This document shows positions 16,572 to 25,434 of a DNA stretch of 44,964 nt, piece by piece (positions within the stretch are counted from its first letter, which is position 1; every line of letters starts with the position of its first letter). The position numbers and the translations under genes are program-made. The notes beneath the pieces are model-generated. The model ran no database searches. It was given only the letters and a program-made list of their open reading frames with translations, and was not told the DNA's origin. The stretch spans positions 1-44,964 of the forward strand of contig JAFTIM010000018.1 of the NCBI GenBank assembly GCA_017456885.1, in the 5' to 3' direction. The stretch comes from Paludibacteraceae bacterium. Lineage in GTDB: Bacteria > Bacteroidota > Bacteroidia > Bacteroidales > Paludibacteraceae.

Positions 16572-18407
16572 CTATTTAGCCAATATGTTTTCAAAAGCCT
16601 CAACAAGCTCCGATACAACAAAAGGTTGACCTTTTACCTCGTTGTATTGATAAGGATTAAATCCCGCAACTTTCATTTTCAGATAAGCGGCAAATTGCCC
16701 AAGATTTTGTTCGGCCACAACTACTTTTTTGTATTTTTTCAAAACCTCTTCGGTGTTTTTGGGCAATGGATTCAAAAACGAGAAGTGAGCCAATGCCACT
16801 TTCTTCCCGTTTTGACACATCTCCTGCATAGCAGAATACAAATGTCCGTACGTACCGCCAAAGCCAACCACCAACAACTCGGCATCGTCAACGCAACCTT
16901 CCACTTTCACATCGGGCACTTCAATGTTCGCCACCTTCTGTGCTCTGATTCTGCACATTTTATCATGATTGTCGGGGTCGGTGGATATGGCACCCGTATT
17001 ACCATCTTTCTCCAAGCCACCCAAAATATGCATAAAACCTTCCTGCCCCGGTATTGCCCAATAACGTACCCCCTTTTCATTTCGTTGATACGGAGTATAA
17101 TTATCTTTCATCTCGGGCAGCACATACGGTGGTTTTATTGTTGGATATTGCTCCAAATCGGGCAAGCGCCACGCACCCGAACCATTTGCCACAAAAGCAT
17201 CGGTAAGCAATACCACCGGGGTCATATATTCCAATGCTATCTTTGAAGCCATATAGGCAGCATCGAAACATTGTGTAGGCGAGGTTGCCGCCAATACCGG
17301 CATCGGCGACTCGCCATTGCGTCCAAACAGCACTTGCAACAAATCGGTTTGTTCCGATTTTGTAGGCAAACCCGTTGAGGGGCCACCCCGCTGTACATCT
17401 ATCACCACTAACGGCAATTCGGTAATAACAGCCAAGTTCATTGCCTCCGATTTCAGGCATATACCCGGTCCCGAAGTCGAGGTTACCGCCAAAGCTCCGG
17501 CAAACGATGCACCTATTGCCGTAGCACACCCCGATATTTCATCTTCGCATTGTACCGTTATTACACTCAACGATTTGTGTTTCGATAGTTCGTGCAAAAT
17601 ATCGGTAGCAGGCGTAATCGGATAAGAACCGAGAAACAAGCGCAATCCGACTTTTTCGGCAGCAGCTATCAAACCATAAGCAGTAGCTTTATTGCCACTG
17701 ATATCCATATACTTACCGGGGACAGCTTCTTTGGTTTCCACACGATAGGTATGATAAACCGAGGCATGCGTATTGTGTCCGTAATCGTAACCGGCATATA
17801 CCACCTTTATATTTGCTTCTGCCAATTGCGGTTTCTTCGCAAATTTTTCACGCAAGAAAGTTTCCGCTATCTTCAAATCGCGATTAAACAGCCAACAAAC
17901 AAGCCCTAAAGCAAACATATTGCGGCATTTCAGCATTGCCTTGTTGTCCATGCCTGTTTCCGCCAAACAATCTTTCACCATCTGAGTGATAGGAGCCGCT
18001 ATCACATCTTGCTTGATGCCGAGTTCCTCTATCGGATTGTCGGTTTTAAAGGCCGCTTTCTCCAAATCGGCAGGTTTAAAACTATCCGTATCAATAATGA
18101 TACAAGCGGTTGATTTTGCAAAACGATATTGCGTTTTGAGAGCCGCCGCATTCATTGCTACCAGCACATCGCATTTGTCGCCGGGGGTAAATACTTTTTT
18201 CGCACCAATATGCACTTGAAAACCCGAAACTCCCGTCAGGGAGCCTTGTGGAGCACGAATATCGGCAGGATAATCGGGAAAGGTACTTATGTCGTTACCG
18301 ACTGTTGCCGATATGGTCGAGAAGATGTTCCCCGCCAACTGCATACCATCGCCCGAATCGCCTGAAAAACGAACTACCACCTGTTGTTTGTCTATTATAT
18401 TCATCAT
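16572..18407 (-). CDS. korA: 2-oxoacid:ferredoxin oxidoreductase, fused gamma-alpha subunit
   Basis: 611 residues, matching the gamma-alpha fusion type. Residues 1-190 are the gamma domain (VVRFSGDSGDGMQLAGNIF near 11, PAEIRAPQGSL-like block near 47). From about 215 the alpha domain begins (LRLFLGSYPITPATDIL), with CEDEISGCATAIGASFAGA near 285 and TSTSGPGICLKSEA near 308, which bind the substrate and pyrophosphate. It forms the enzyme with KorB directly downstream. A TACTTTTG box lies 29 bases before the start. There are two ATG codons in a row at 18407 and 18404. The reduced ferredoxin made here is the natural fuel for the Rnf complex encoded at 38665-43737. Confidence 0.93.
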   Translation of the reverse strand: MMNIIDKQQVVVRFSGDSGDGMQLAGNIFSTISATVGNDISTFPDYPADIRAPQGSLTGVSGFQVHIGAKKVFTPGDKCDVLVAMNAAALKTQYRFAKSTACIIIDTDSFKPADLEKAAFKTDNPIEELGIKQDVIAAPITQMVKDCLAETGMDNKAMLKCRNMFALGLVCWLFNRDLKIAETFLREKFAKKPQLAEANIKVVYAGYDYGHNTHASVYHTYRVETKEAVPGKYMDISGNKATAYGLIAAAEKVGLRLFLGSYPITPATDILHELSKHKSLSVITVQCEDEISGCATAIGASFAGALAVTSTSGPGICLKSEAMNLAVITELPLVVIDVQRGGPSTGLPTKSEQTDLLQVLFGRNGESPMPVLAATSPTQCFDAAYMASKIALEYMTPVVLLTDAFVANGSGAWRLPDLEQYPTIKPPYVLPEMKDNYTPYQRNEKGVRYWAIPGQEGFMHILGGLEKDGNTGAISTDPDNHDKMCRIRAQKVANIEVPDVKVEGCVDDAELLVVGFGGTYGHLYSAMQEMCQNGKKVALAHFSFLNPLPKNTEEVLKKYKKVVVAEQNLGQFAAYLKMKVAGFNPYQYNEVKGQPFVVSELVEAFENILAK

Positions 18408-18435
18408 ATTATTTTTTCAGACTTTATTTTTTTTG

Positions 18436-18443
18436 CAAAAGTA
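18436..18443 (-). promoter_or_regulatory. -7 box of korAB
   Basis: TACTTTTG on the minus strand, an exact TAnnTTTG match, 28 bases upstream of korA. No TTG at the expected -33 position. Confidence 0.4.
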
Positions 18444-18545
18444 GTTATTTTTTAATTTCTCGCCAGAAAATAGCGAATATTTATTATATTTTTATTTGAA
18501 TTTTGCCATATTTATACAAAAAATAAAACTTAAAAAGGAATATTT

Positions 18546-19637
18546 TTACATTTTATTAAAATAGGTATCCAACAATCGGTTGGCAGCGACAAAAGAACTT
18601 ATTTTATCTTCAAGCAGTAGTTTTTCATACTCTTGCAACATTTGTTCTATTTTTTCGTTGTGGTAGAAACTATTCCGAAGATGTTCATCAATTGTTTCGT
18701 ACATCCAATATTTTGCTTGCCGTTGTCGCTTTTCATGAAAGAAACCATTCCCTTTCGTAAACACCACATAGTCGGTTATCATTTTCCAAACTTCGTCAAT
18801 GCCGTTTTTTTCTACGGCGGAACAAGTCAGCACCTTAGGCAGGCACTTCGATTCGGGCAAAGGGAATAAATGCAAGGCATTTCGGAATTGAGCCTTCGCA
18901 AGATTGGCTTTCTCGATATTATTTCCATCGGCCTTGTTTATCACTATGCCATCGGCCATTTCCATTATTCCGCGCTTAATGCCCTGAAGTTCGTCGCCCG
19001 TACCCGAAAGTTGTATCAAAAGAAAAAAATCGACCATCGAATGCACTGCCGTTTCCGATTGTCCAACTCCCACCGTTTCCACAAAAATAGTATCAAAACC
19101 AGCCGCCTCGCACAACACAATCGTTTCGCGTGTTTTTCGGGCAACTCCACCCAACGAACCTGCCGAGGGCGACGGACGTATGAAAGCGTTTTTTGCAACC
19201 GAAAGTTCTTCCATACGCGTTTTATCGCCAAGGATACTCCCTTTCGATCGCTCGCTGCTCGGGTCGATAGCCAATACCGCCAAGCGATGACCGCTATCGA
19301 CCAAGTGCATACCCAATGCGTCGATAAACGTACTCTTGCCTGCTCCGGGGACTCCCGTAATGCCTACCCGCACCGATTTTCCGGCAAAAGGCAAACAACG
19401 TTCGATTACTTGCTGTGCTTTTTCCTGATGTTCGGCACGCGTACTTTCCACCAACGTAACGGCCTGACTCAATATCGTCATGTTTTTATTCAAAATGCCC
19501 GTTACATAATCATCGACACTCAATGCTGGAGACTTCTGTTTTTTCGTACGATAGGGATTCACCATTGGCGGTTGTTGGACGCCGTTGTTTACTGTCAATC
19601 CCGCATATTCGGCACTATTTTCAATATGTTTATCCAT
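18546..19637 (-). CDS. meaB: Methylmalonyl-CoA mutase-associated GTPase MeaB (ArgK-type)
   Basis: 363 residues from the ATG at 19637. A longer frame to 19700 lacks family support and overlaps a terminator. The P-loop GITGVPGAGKSTF near 105 is typical, followed by DPSSERSKGSILGDKTRM near 140, FVETVGVGQSE near 195 and NKADGNN near 245. A C-terminal helical dimerisation arm ends the protein. MeaB loads and protects the B12 cofactor of methylmalonyl-CoA mutase, a key enzyme of the succinate-propionate pathway. The mutase genes are not in the window. The N-terminal 45 residues are a variable extension. Confidence 0.9.
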   Translation of the reverse strand: MDKHIENSAEYAGLTVNNGVQQPPMVNPYRTKKQKSPALSVDDYVTGILNKNMTILSQAVTLVESTRAEHQEKAQQVIERCLPFAGKSVRVGITGVPGAGKSTFIDALGMHLVDSGHRLAVLAIDPSSERSKGSILGDKTRMEELSVAKNAFIRPSPSAGSLGGVARKTRETIVLCEAAGFDTIFVETVGVGQSETAVHSMVDFFLLIQLSGTGDELQGIKRGIMEMADGIVINKADGNNIEKANLAKAQFRNALHLFPLPESKCLPKVLTCSAVEKNGIDEVWKMITDYVVFTKGNGFFHEKRQRQAKYWMYETIDEHLRNSFYHNEKIEQMLQEYEKLLLEDKISSFVAANRLLDTYFNKM

Positions 19638-19657
19638 ACTTTCTAAAAATAAAAATA

Positions 19658-19692
19658 CGGAACGCACCAAGCATTTGCCAAAGTGCATTCCG
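19658..19692 (-). terminator. Terminator after the DUF1573 gene
   Basis: CGGAA-x-GCAC pairs with GTGC-x-TTCCG (19658-19667 with 19683-19692, one mismatch), followed on the minus strand by a T-rich run. It lies 20 bases past the stop at 19712. Confidence 0.65.
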
Positions 19693-19711
19693 CAAAACAA
19701 TCATCATCGTA

Positions 19712-20827
19712 TTATTTCACAACATCCCATTCCAATGTAATGTATTGTTTGGGTACAGCAGGATCGTTTGTTACCAAATCTATACGTTTTTGGAATCGAA
19801 TTTCCGGCAATTCGAACGGCAACAATTCAATGTTTATCGTTACACTACCGCCTGCCTCTACAACGTTTTTACTCGAAGTTACTTTCAAGAAATCGCATTT
19901 GGGGTCGATGTAACGTATTTTCAAAGGAGAAAGTCCCACATTTTTCAAAACGACGGAGGTCTTTTTTCCAGTTCCTTTTTTCACATTGCCAAGCGATATG
20001 TTCGATTTTTCCAATTCGGCAATAGGGGCTTTCAGGCGTTGCTCTGCTGTCATATTCTCAAAATCATCTTCAAGCGAAGCAAAGACAAACAAATGGGTAT
20101 CAATGCCTGTTTTTACGATTTTTCCGTTCAAAGCCACCGACAACGTATCGGTATGTGCTCCCCATTGTTCCGATTTTTTCGAGTTGTAAGTCAATCGCAT
20201 AACGCCCGTCTGAGAAGGATAAAGATAATTGGTATGTTGCCCTGCCACAGGTTTTTGAGGGATGATTTTTATCGACAAATATTTGGGGCAATTAGGGAAT
20301 GATACCGATATCGGGTTTTCAGAATTGTTGTAAACGCCAACAGAGTCGATGGTAACAACGCCACGTTTAATTTCTTTGAACGATATGCGTTGGCGTTCCA
20401 TGTTGAGTGCCCCTATTTTTATCGGATATTTCTCTTTTATCACCTCTCCCGATATGTTCAACCGATAAGTCGATTGCTTGTTCGATTCGTTTCCGATGAC
20501 AACCGTAACCGTTTTCGAAAACGTCCCCGGACGACCTTGCGGGTTATAAGTAACAGAAATTTTACCTGTTGCACCCGGAGCTATCGGACTTTTTGGCCAG
20601 TCGGGCGTTGTACAACCACACGAGGCTTTTACCGATTTCAATACAATGGGCGATGTACCATCATTCTTAAACTCAAAATCGTGAGTTACTTTTCCACCCA
20701 TCTCGTTTACCAATCCGAAATTAAACGACTCTTCGGCAAACGTTACATTCAAGTCGTCTTTCTGTGCCTGCATAGGAAACGCCAACACAAAAAACATCAA
20801 GCAAAATAAATACTTTTTCATATCCAT
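19712..20827 (-). CDS. DUF1573 exported protein with tandem Ig-like domains
   Basis: 371 residues with a signal peptide (MDMKKYLFCLMFFVLAFPMQAQ). Start at 20827 or, two codons in, at 20821. Residues 28-130 carry the DUF1573 signature FNFGLVNEMGGKVTHDFEFKNDG, then KASCGCTTPDWPKSPIAPGATG, where the C-G-C-T-T-P block is diagnostic. A second similar beta-sandwich with a DFLKV block covers about 260-365. The fold is ASH/MSP-like. The function of DUF1573 is not established. Secretion to the periplasm or outer surface is predicted. It follows the 91-residue protein by 9 bases on the same strand. Confidence 0.85.
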   Translation of the reverse strand: MDMKKYLFCLMFFVLAFPMQAQKDDLNVTFAEESFNFGLVNEMGGKVTHDFEFKNDGTSPIVLKSVKASCGCTTPDWPKSPIAPGATGKISVTYNPQGRPGTFSKTVTVVIGNESNKQSTYRLNISGEVIKEKYPIKIGALNMERQRISFKEIKRGVVTIDSVGVYNNSENPISVSFPNCPKYLSIKIIPQKPVAGQHTNYLYPSQTGVMRLTYNSKKSEQWGAHTDTLSVALNGKIVKTGIDTHLFVFASLEDDFENMTAEQRLKAPIAELEKSNISLGNVKKGTGKKTSVVLKNVGLSPLKIRYIDPKCDFLKVTSSKNVVEAGGSVTINIELLPFELPEIRFQKRIDLVTNDPAVPKQYITLEWDVVK

Positions 20828-20836
20828 CTGTTTTTG

Positions 20837-21112
20837 TTATTTTTTCCAATTTTCGATTACTTCCGTAACCTTCACATTAAAGTCTTCTATCAACTTTTTA
20901 TAATACGCCTTAATCAATTTTACATCATCTTTTCCACCCGGATGATTGACTCTTGCCACAAACTCGTTATCAAGTTCATACACTTGTTTCAGAAAATCAC
21001 AAAATTTTCCTTCATCAAAATCTTTCAGAAAAAAAGACCCGATGTAAGCCTCCATTGCCACTTCGTGCAAAAGGCAATGAATGTTTTTCTTTAAAATTCT
21101 ACGACTTGCCAT
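20837..21112 (-). CDS. Conserved small cytoplasmic protein of Bacteroidota
   Basis: 91 residues, no signal or membrane segment, all-helical and lysine-rich at both ends. The start MASRRILKKNIH resembles a conserved small protein I have seen across Bacteroidota, for which I know no function. It sits 9 bases upstream of the DUF1573 gene. It is divergent from the lipoprotein gene at 21211, with a compact 98-base spacer holding that gene's promoter. Confidence 0.65.
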   Translation of the reverse strand: MASRRILKKNIHCLLHEVAMEAYIGSFFLKDFDEGKFCDFLKQVYELDNEFVARVNHPGGKDDVKLIKAYYKKLIEDFNVKVTEVIENWKK

Positions 21113-21157
21113 ATTTCTTTTTTTTAAATAACAATTTACAAAAGTAACACAATTTAA

Positions 21158-21190
21158 TTGTGTGTACTCTATCTTTTTCTGTTATTTTTG
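21158..21190 (+). promoter_or_regulatory. Promoter of the beta-helix lipoprotein operon
   Basis: TTG (21158-21160), a 22-base gap, then TATTTTTG (21183-21190). The -7 box is exact and the spacing is two bases long. It lies 20 bases before the ATG at 21211. Confidence 0.55.
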
Positions 21191-21210
21191 CAGAAAAGTT
21201 CTTAACGACT

Positions 21211-22668
21211 ATGAGAAACATTCGAAGGTTCTTTTTCGTTTTTCTTACCGCTACAATGCTTTGGGGATGCCTTGAGGAAAACTATACGACCGACCCGAAT
21301 CATCAACTTAGTTTTTCTACCGAAGAGCTCACTTTTGACACGTTGTTCAACACCATTGCCTCACGCACACAGTCGTTTTTGGTTTACAACAAAAACAAAA
21401 AAGCCATCAAAATAAACGCCATCCGACTTGCAAGCGGTGCCCAATCGTATTTCAGACTGAACGTAAACGGTGTCATCGACAGCGAAAACATACTCAACGA
21501 CATTGACATTGCCGCCAAAGACAGTATGTTTATTTTCGTAGAACTGACCATTGCCGAGCAGGCAGACGACAAACCCGTTTTCGTCAAAGACGCCATATTG
21601 TTTGAAACCAACGGCAACACCCAGCAGGTAAACCTGACCGCTTATGGGCAAAACGTTACCATTTTCGACAACAAAATTTTCAATTCAGACACAACACTCG
21701 ATGCCACTCGCCCCTTTTTAATTTACAACAACCTCTATGTAAACGATGGTTGTACGCTCACTTTAAAACAAGGGGTGCGACTGCATCTGCACAACAACGC
21801 GAACATCGTTGTCAATGGGAATCTGATTGCCGAAGGTACGCTCGAGGAACCGATAAAAATACAAGGCGACAGACTGGATAAAATGAATGATGTGGACAAT
21901 ACGCCTTACAGCTATCTGCCGGGGCAATGGGGTGCTATCTACCTTCAATCGCCAAACGGACAGCACTCTTTAAAAAACGTCGATATCACAGGTGGCACAA
22001 ATGGCATTTTGTTGATAGGCTCAACTACCCAAATGCCAACACTGACCGTAGAAAATTCCTACATCCACACCATGACCAATTACGGCATTTGTACCTTGAA
22101 CGGGAATACGAACATTGCAAATACCGAAATATCGAATTGCGGAATTTCGTGTTTGAACATCGTGGGAGGCGAAAACAAAATAACGCACTGCACCATTGCC
22201 GATTATTACGAATGGGACATTCGCGAAACGCCCGCCGTCAAAATCAGCAATTACCTCATCGACGGCAATTGGCTCTATATCTACGAATTACAATCCGCCG
22301 TATTTCAAAACACCATTTTGTTTGGCAACCGTACCGAAGAACTTGCATTGGACAAAGACACTATTTCGCAAAAAAACAATGCGTACAACATCTATTTCAG
22401 CGAATGCCTTATAAAAGGTTCTAAAATAAACTCCACGCAGTTCAACAACATTATATGGGCAAGTGCCGCCAACAATGCGGAGCTATTTAAAAACACCTCT
22501 ATTAAAGAGGTCGGACAGACAGGTTACTACGATTTTTCGATTTTGAGCAACGCCTCCGCCCGTAACAAGGCAAATGCAGCCGTATCGGCTTTGTATCCGA
22601 CCGACCGCAAAGGTGCGAACCGCTTTGCCGACGGAAATCCCGACATCGGAGCCTACGAATACCAATAA
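21211..22668 (+). CDS. Surface lipoprotein with right-handed beta-helix
   Basis: 485 residues from the ATG at 21211, chosen for the lipoprotein signal MRNIRRFFFVFLTATMLWGC (lipobox LWGC). Residues 25-170 form a beta-sandwich (LSFSTEELTFDTLF at its start). From about 180 come repeated strands with Asn and Gly turns (NNANIVVNGNLIAEG, VDITGGTNGILL, IANTEISNCGISCL), the pattern of a parallel beta-helix. The end (NPDIGAYEYQ) is typical of right-handed beta-helix surface proteins in this phylum. Substrate unknown. It may bind or cleave a polysaccharide. It is co-transcribed with the phosphatase-like gene 8 bases downstream. Confidence 0.78.
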   Translation: MRNIRRFFFVFLTATMLWGCLEENYTTDPNHQLSFSTEELTFDTLFNTIASRTQSFLVYNKNKKAIKINAIRLASGAQSYFRLNVNGVIDSENILNDIDIAAKDSMFIFVELTIAEQADDKPVFVKDAILFETNGNTQQVNLTAYGQNVTIFDNKIFNSDTTLDATRPFLIYNNLYVNDGCTLTLKQGVRLHLHNNANIVVNGNLIAEGTLEEPIKIQGDRLDKMNDVDNTPYSYLPGQWGAIYLQSPNGQHSLKNVDITGGTNGILLIGSTTQMPTLTVENSYIHTMTNYGICTLNGNTNIANTEISNCGISCLNIVGGENKITHCTIADYYEWDIRETPAVKISNYLIDGNWLYIYELQSAVFQNTILFGNRTEELALDKDTISQKNNAYNIYFSECLIKGSKINSTQFNNIIWASAANNAELFKNTSIKEVGQTGYYDFSILSNASARNKANAAVSALYPTDRKGANRFADGNPDIGAYEYQ

Positions 22669-22676
22669 TCTCAACT

Positions 22677-23717
22677 ATGAAAAATACGTTTCTCCCATTT
22701 CTATATTGCATTTTTGCCCTACTTTGCATCGAAAAAACGTCGGCACAAGAGCAATACAGAATCGTGAGTTATAACGTTGAAAACCTGTTCGACTGCCAAA
22801 ACGACTCCCTGACCAACGACGACGAATTTACTCCGCAGGGAAAACGCGCTTGGAACTACGACAAATACCAGAAAAAACTCGGACGAATATCCAAGGTTAT
22901 CGCAGCCATTAACGAGGGGACGCCTCCGTTGCTAATCGGTCTCTGCGAAATAGAGAATGCACGCGTGCTGACCGACCTGACGCAATATTCACCGCTAAAA
23001 GCGATGAACTACCGTTTTGTTCATTTCGACTCGCCCGACCGGCGTGGCATCGATACGGGATTGCTCTATCAACGCACCTTGTTCCGACCGTTTCACAGCG
23101 AACCTCTTGCCGTGCGTTTCCGCGATTACCCGCAATCCACCACTCGCGACATTTTGTACGTTGCCGGTGTATTTTGCGGGACAGACACACTGCACGTTTT
23201 TGTCTGCCACTTCCCGTCACGTTTGGGTGGAGAGCTCCAGTCGGAAAGCAAACGTTGCGATGCCGCTGCCGTTTTAAAAGCAAAAACCGACAGCATCATT
23301 AGCGTTTCGACCAATGCCAAAATCGTCATCATGGGAGACTTTAACGACTACCCCGACAACAAAAGCATCACTCAAGTGTTGCAAGCACTGATGCCCGAAG
23401 CGGGCAACATCTCCAACAAGAAACTCTACAATCTTACCAAAAGATTGTGCGAAAATCCGAATATAGGGACACACAAATACCAAGCCGAATGGGGCATTCT
23501 CGACCAAATAATCGTTTCGGGAGCCTTGCTTACCGCACAAAAGGGATTGACCACAACAGAGTTTGGTGCTTCTGTTTTTTCCGCCGATTTTCTGCTCGAA
23601 GACGACGAAAAATACCTCTACAAAAAGCCGTTCAGAACCTACGTCGGATTTAAATACAATAACGGCTTCAGCGACCATTTACCTGTTTTTCTCGATTTAA
23701 ATTACATACGCAAATGA
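22677..23717 (+). CDS. Exported endonuclease/exonuclease/phosphatase-family hydrolase
   Basis: 346 residues with a signal peptide (MKNTFLPFLYCIFALLCIEKTSAQ). The DNase I-like fold is clear from RIVSYNVENLFD near 28, the metal-binding Glu in IGLCEIEN near 85, HFPSR near 175, GDFNDYPD near 220, which carries the catalytic Asp-Asn pair, and the final SDHLPV near 333 with the catalytic Asp-His. In this exported form the substrate may be extracellular DNA, a nucleotide or a phosphoester lipid, and the sequence cannot tell which. It overlaps the next gene by 4 bases (ATGA). Confidence 0.88.
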   Translation: MKNTFLPFLYCIFALLCIEKTSAQEQYRIVSYNVENLFDCQNDSLTNDDEFTPQGKRAWNYDKYQKKLGRISKVIAAINEGTPPLLIGLCEIENARVLTDLTQYSPLKAMNYRFVHFDSPDRRGIDTGLLYQRTLFRPFHSEPLAVRFRDYPQSTTRDILYVAGVFCGTDTLHVFVCHFPSRLGGELQSESKRCDAAAVLKAKTDSIISVSTNAKIVIMGDFNDYPDNKSITQVLQALMPEAGNISNKKLYNLTKRLCENPNIGTHKYQAEWGILDQIIVSGALLTAQKGLTTTEFGASVFSADFLLEDDEKYLYKKPFRTYVGFKYNNGFSDHLPVFLDLNYIRK

Positions 23718-24325
23718 ACTTTAGTTTTATCAATTGGGTAGAATATATCGGCACTTTTGCCTTTGCCATAAGCGGTGTTCGCATGGCGGCACAGCAACGC
23801 TTCGATTGGTTTGGAGCCTATGTAGTGGGATTCATTACCGCAGTCGGGGGCGGTACCATTCGCGACCTTTTGCTCGACATTCCTCCTTTTTGGATGAACA
23901 ACGGGAGCTATCTGCTTTGCACGGCTGTGGCTTTTGCGTGCGTCATCATATTCAAAAAACAATTGGAACGGGTGAGCAAAACCATTTTTATTTTTGACAC
24001 CATCGGTCTGTGTCTGTTTGTTGTTGTCGGTATTGAAAAGACATTGGCTCTTGAGTGTTATCCCTTTTGGCTTGCCATCATTATGGGCTCCATCACGGGT
24101 GCCGCAGGCGGTATTCTGCGCGACGTGTTGCTCAACATCGAACCGCTCATTTTCCGAAAAGAGATTTATGCCTCGGCTTGTGTCATCGGAGGCATTGTTT
24201 ATTGGCTTTGTACGATAGCCGGATTCAACACCACGATAACCCAAACCCTTACGGCGGCCTGTATCTTCATCACTCGGTTTGTTGCCGTGAAATACCGAAT
24301 CGGGCTTCCCATTATGAAAGAATAG
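23714..24325 (+). CDS. TRIC-type (UPF0126) membrane channel protein
   Basis: 203 residues, seven predicted membrane segments. Two internal repeats each carry the family's Gly-rich turn with charged pair: GFITAVGGGTIRDLLL near 40 and GSITGAAGGILRDVLL near 125. Bacterial members form trimeric potassium-selective channels related to animal TRIC. It is the last gene of the three-gene plus-strand unit and converges on the DUF262-HNH gene with only 7 bases between the stops, which leaves no room for a separate terminator. Confidence 0.88.
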   Translation: MNFSFINWVEYIGTFAFAISGVRMAAQQRFDWFGAYVVGFITAVGGGTIRDLLLDIPPFWMNNGSYLLCTAVAFACVIIFKKQLERVSKTIFIFDTIGLCLFVVVGIEKTLALECYPFWLAIIMGSITGAAGGILRDVLLNIEPLIFRKEIYASACVIGGIVYWLCTIAGFNTTITQTLTAACIFITRFVAVKYRIGLPIMKE

Positions 24326-24332
24326 ACTCGTG

Positions 24333-25430
24333 CTATTTACCCGACTTGCGCCTGTTGCATTCGCGACAGAGCATTTGGCAGTTGTCGGCAATGGTGCGAC
24401 CGCCGGCATGCCACGGTGTGATGTGGTCGGCTTCCATCTGCTCTATTTCGAAATGTTTGCCGCAAATTTTGCAAATGCCGTTTTGGCGTTCGTACACTTC
24501 GCGGCGGGTGTTGTCGTCGAAGGCGCGGATGCCGAGGTGATGTTCGTCGCCATCGAGCACATAAGCATAAATGCCCGACTTTTTTTGCACATCGCTGTCT
24601 TTCATCAGTGCGGCAATTTTATTTTCGAGTTCGGCGGCGTCCAACTTATCGTCTTTGTGCTTGTTGTAGAGTACGCCCCACGCCACCTGTTTCATCTCTT
24701 TACGTTTTTTGGGGAATTTTGCTTTCACCCAATTCATCACGTTCTGAAAATAGAGCCACAAATCGTCGGCGTTGCTATCGTGCTGATGTTCAGCCATATA
24801 CTCTTCTATTCTGCCGTCGTTCATCCACGCAATGGCCGTTTCCAAATAGTCCTGCCGAATGGGCGAACCGCTCATATAGTCGCTGCCGATTTTGTATGCC
24901 ACGCAGCCGGTTTTGCTAAACTTGCGTTTGGCGGCCGTAACCCATTCGCCGCAGTACACGGCGTTGCGAATTTCCTGATCGGTGAGCCTTTCGCCGGCGA
25001 TGTTGATGGTGCGGAACCAATCGAGTTTTTCGCTATCGGTGCCGTTGCTGCAAATGTACACCATCAGTTTGTAGTCGAGAAACTGAGCCCTTTCGTCGGG
25101 AGTGAGGTTTCCGCCACTTTTGAGCGTGCCGTTCCAATCGACAATAAAATTGCTGCTCAAAAACTCGCAAATGCTCATGGTGCGCTGTTGGCCGTCGAGC
25201 AGTTCGTAGGTGCCGTCTTCGTTTTCGACCCAATACATCACATTGAGCGGAAAGCCTTTGCGGATACTGTCGATGACCGCCACTTTTTGCTTGTCGTTGT
25301 AAACGAACTCGCGTTGGTACTTGGGGCGAATGTTTAGTTTGCCACCGTAGCCGAAAACGCCTTCTTCGTCGCTGTTGCTGAATCCCGCATACAAATCGCC
25401 GATGCGGATTGGGGTTAATGTAATTTCCAT
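24333..25430 (-). CDS. DUF262-HNH nuclease, likely partner of the adjacent methyltransferase
   Basis: 365 residues from the ATG at 25430. A start at 25481 would overlap the methyltransferase end and adds nothing conserved. Residues 1-200 are DUF262 (ParB/Srx-like): RPKYQREFVYNDKQK near 38 and the signature LLDGQQRTMSI near 75, the nucleotide-hydrolysis motif of GmrSD-type and SspE-type restriction proteins. A linker of about 120 residues leads to a C-terminal HNH nuclease: CKICGKHF, then ADHITPWHAGG and CRECNRR, with the zinc Cys pairs and catalytic His. The start is 4 bases after the methyltransferase stop. The position suggests it is the restriction arm of a two-gene system. The base composition looks richer in G+C than the operon to its left. 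Confidence 0.85.
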   Translation of the reverse strand: MEITLTPIRIGDLYAGFSNSDEEGVFGYGGKLNIRPKYQREFVYNDKQKVAVIDSIRKGFPLNVMYWVENEDGTYELLDGQQRTMSICEFLSSNFIVDWNGTLKSGGNLTPDERAQFLDYKLMVYICSNGTDSEKLDWFRTINIAGERLTDQEIRNAVYCGEWVTAAKRKFSKTGCVAYKIGSDYMSGSPIRQDYLETAIAWMNDGRIEEYMAEHQHDSNADDLWLYFQNVMNWVKAKFPKKRKEMKQVAWGVLYNKHKDDKLDAAELENKIAALMKDSDVQKKSGIYAYVLDGDEHHLGIRAFDDNTRREVYERQNGICKICGKHFEIEQMEADHITPWHAGGRTIADNCQMLCRECNRRKSGK

Positions 25431-25434
25431 GGTT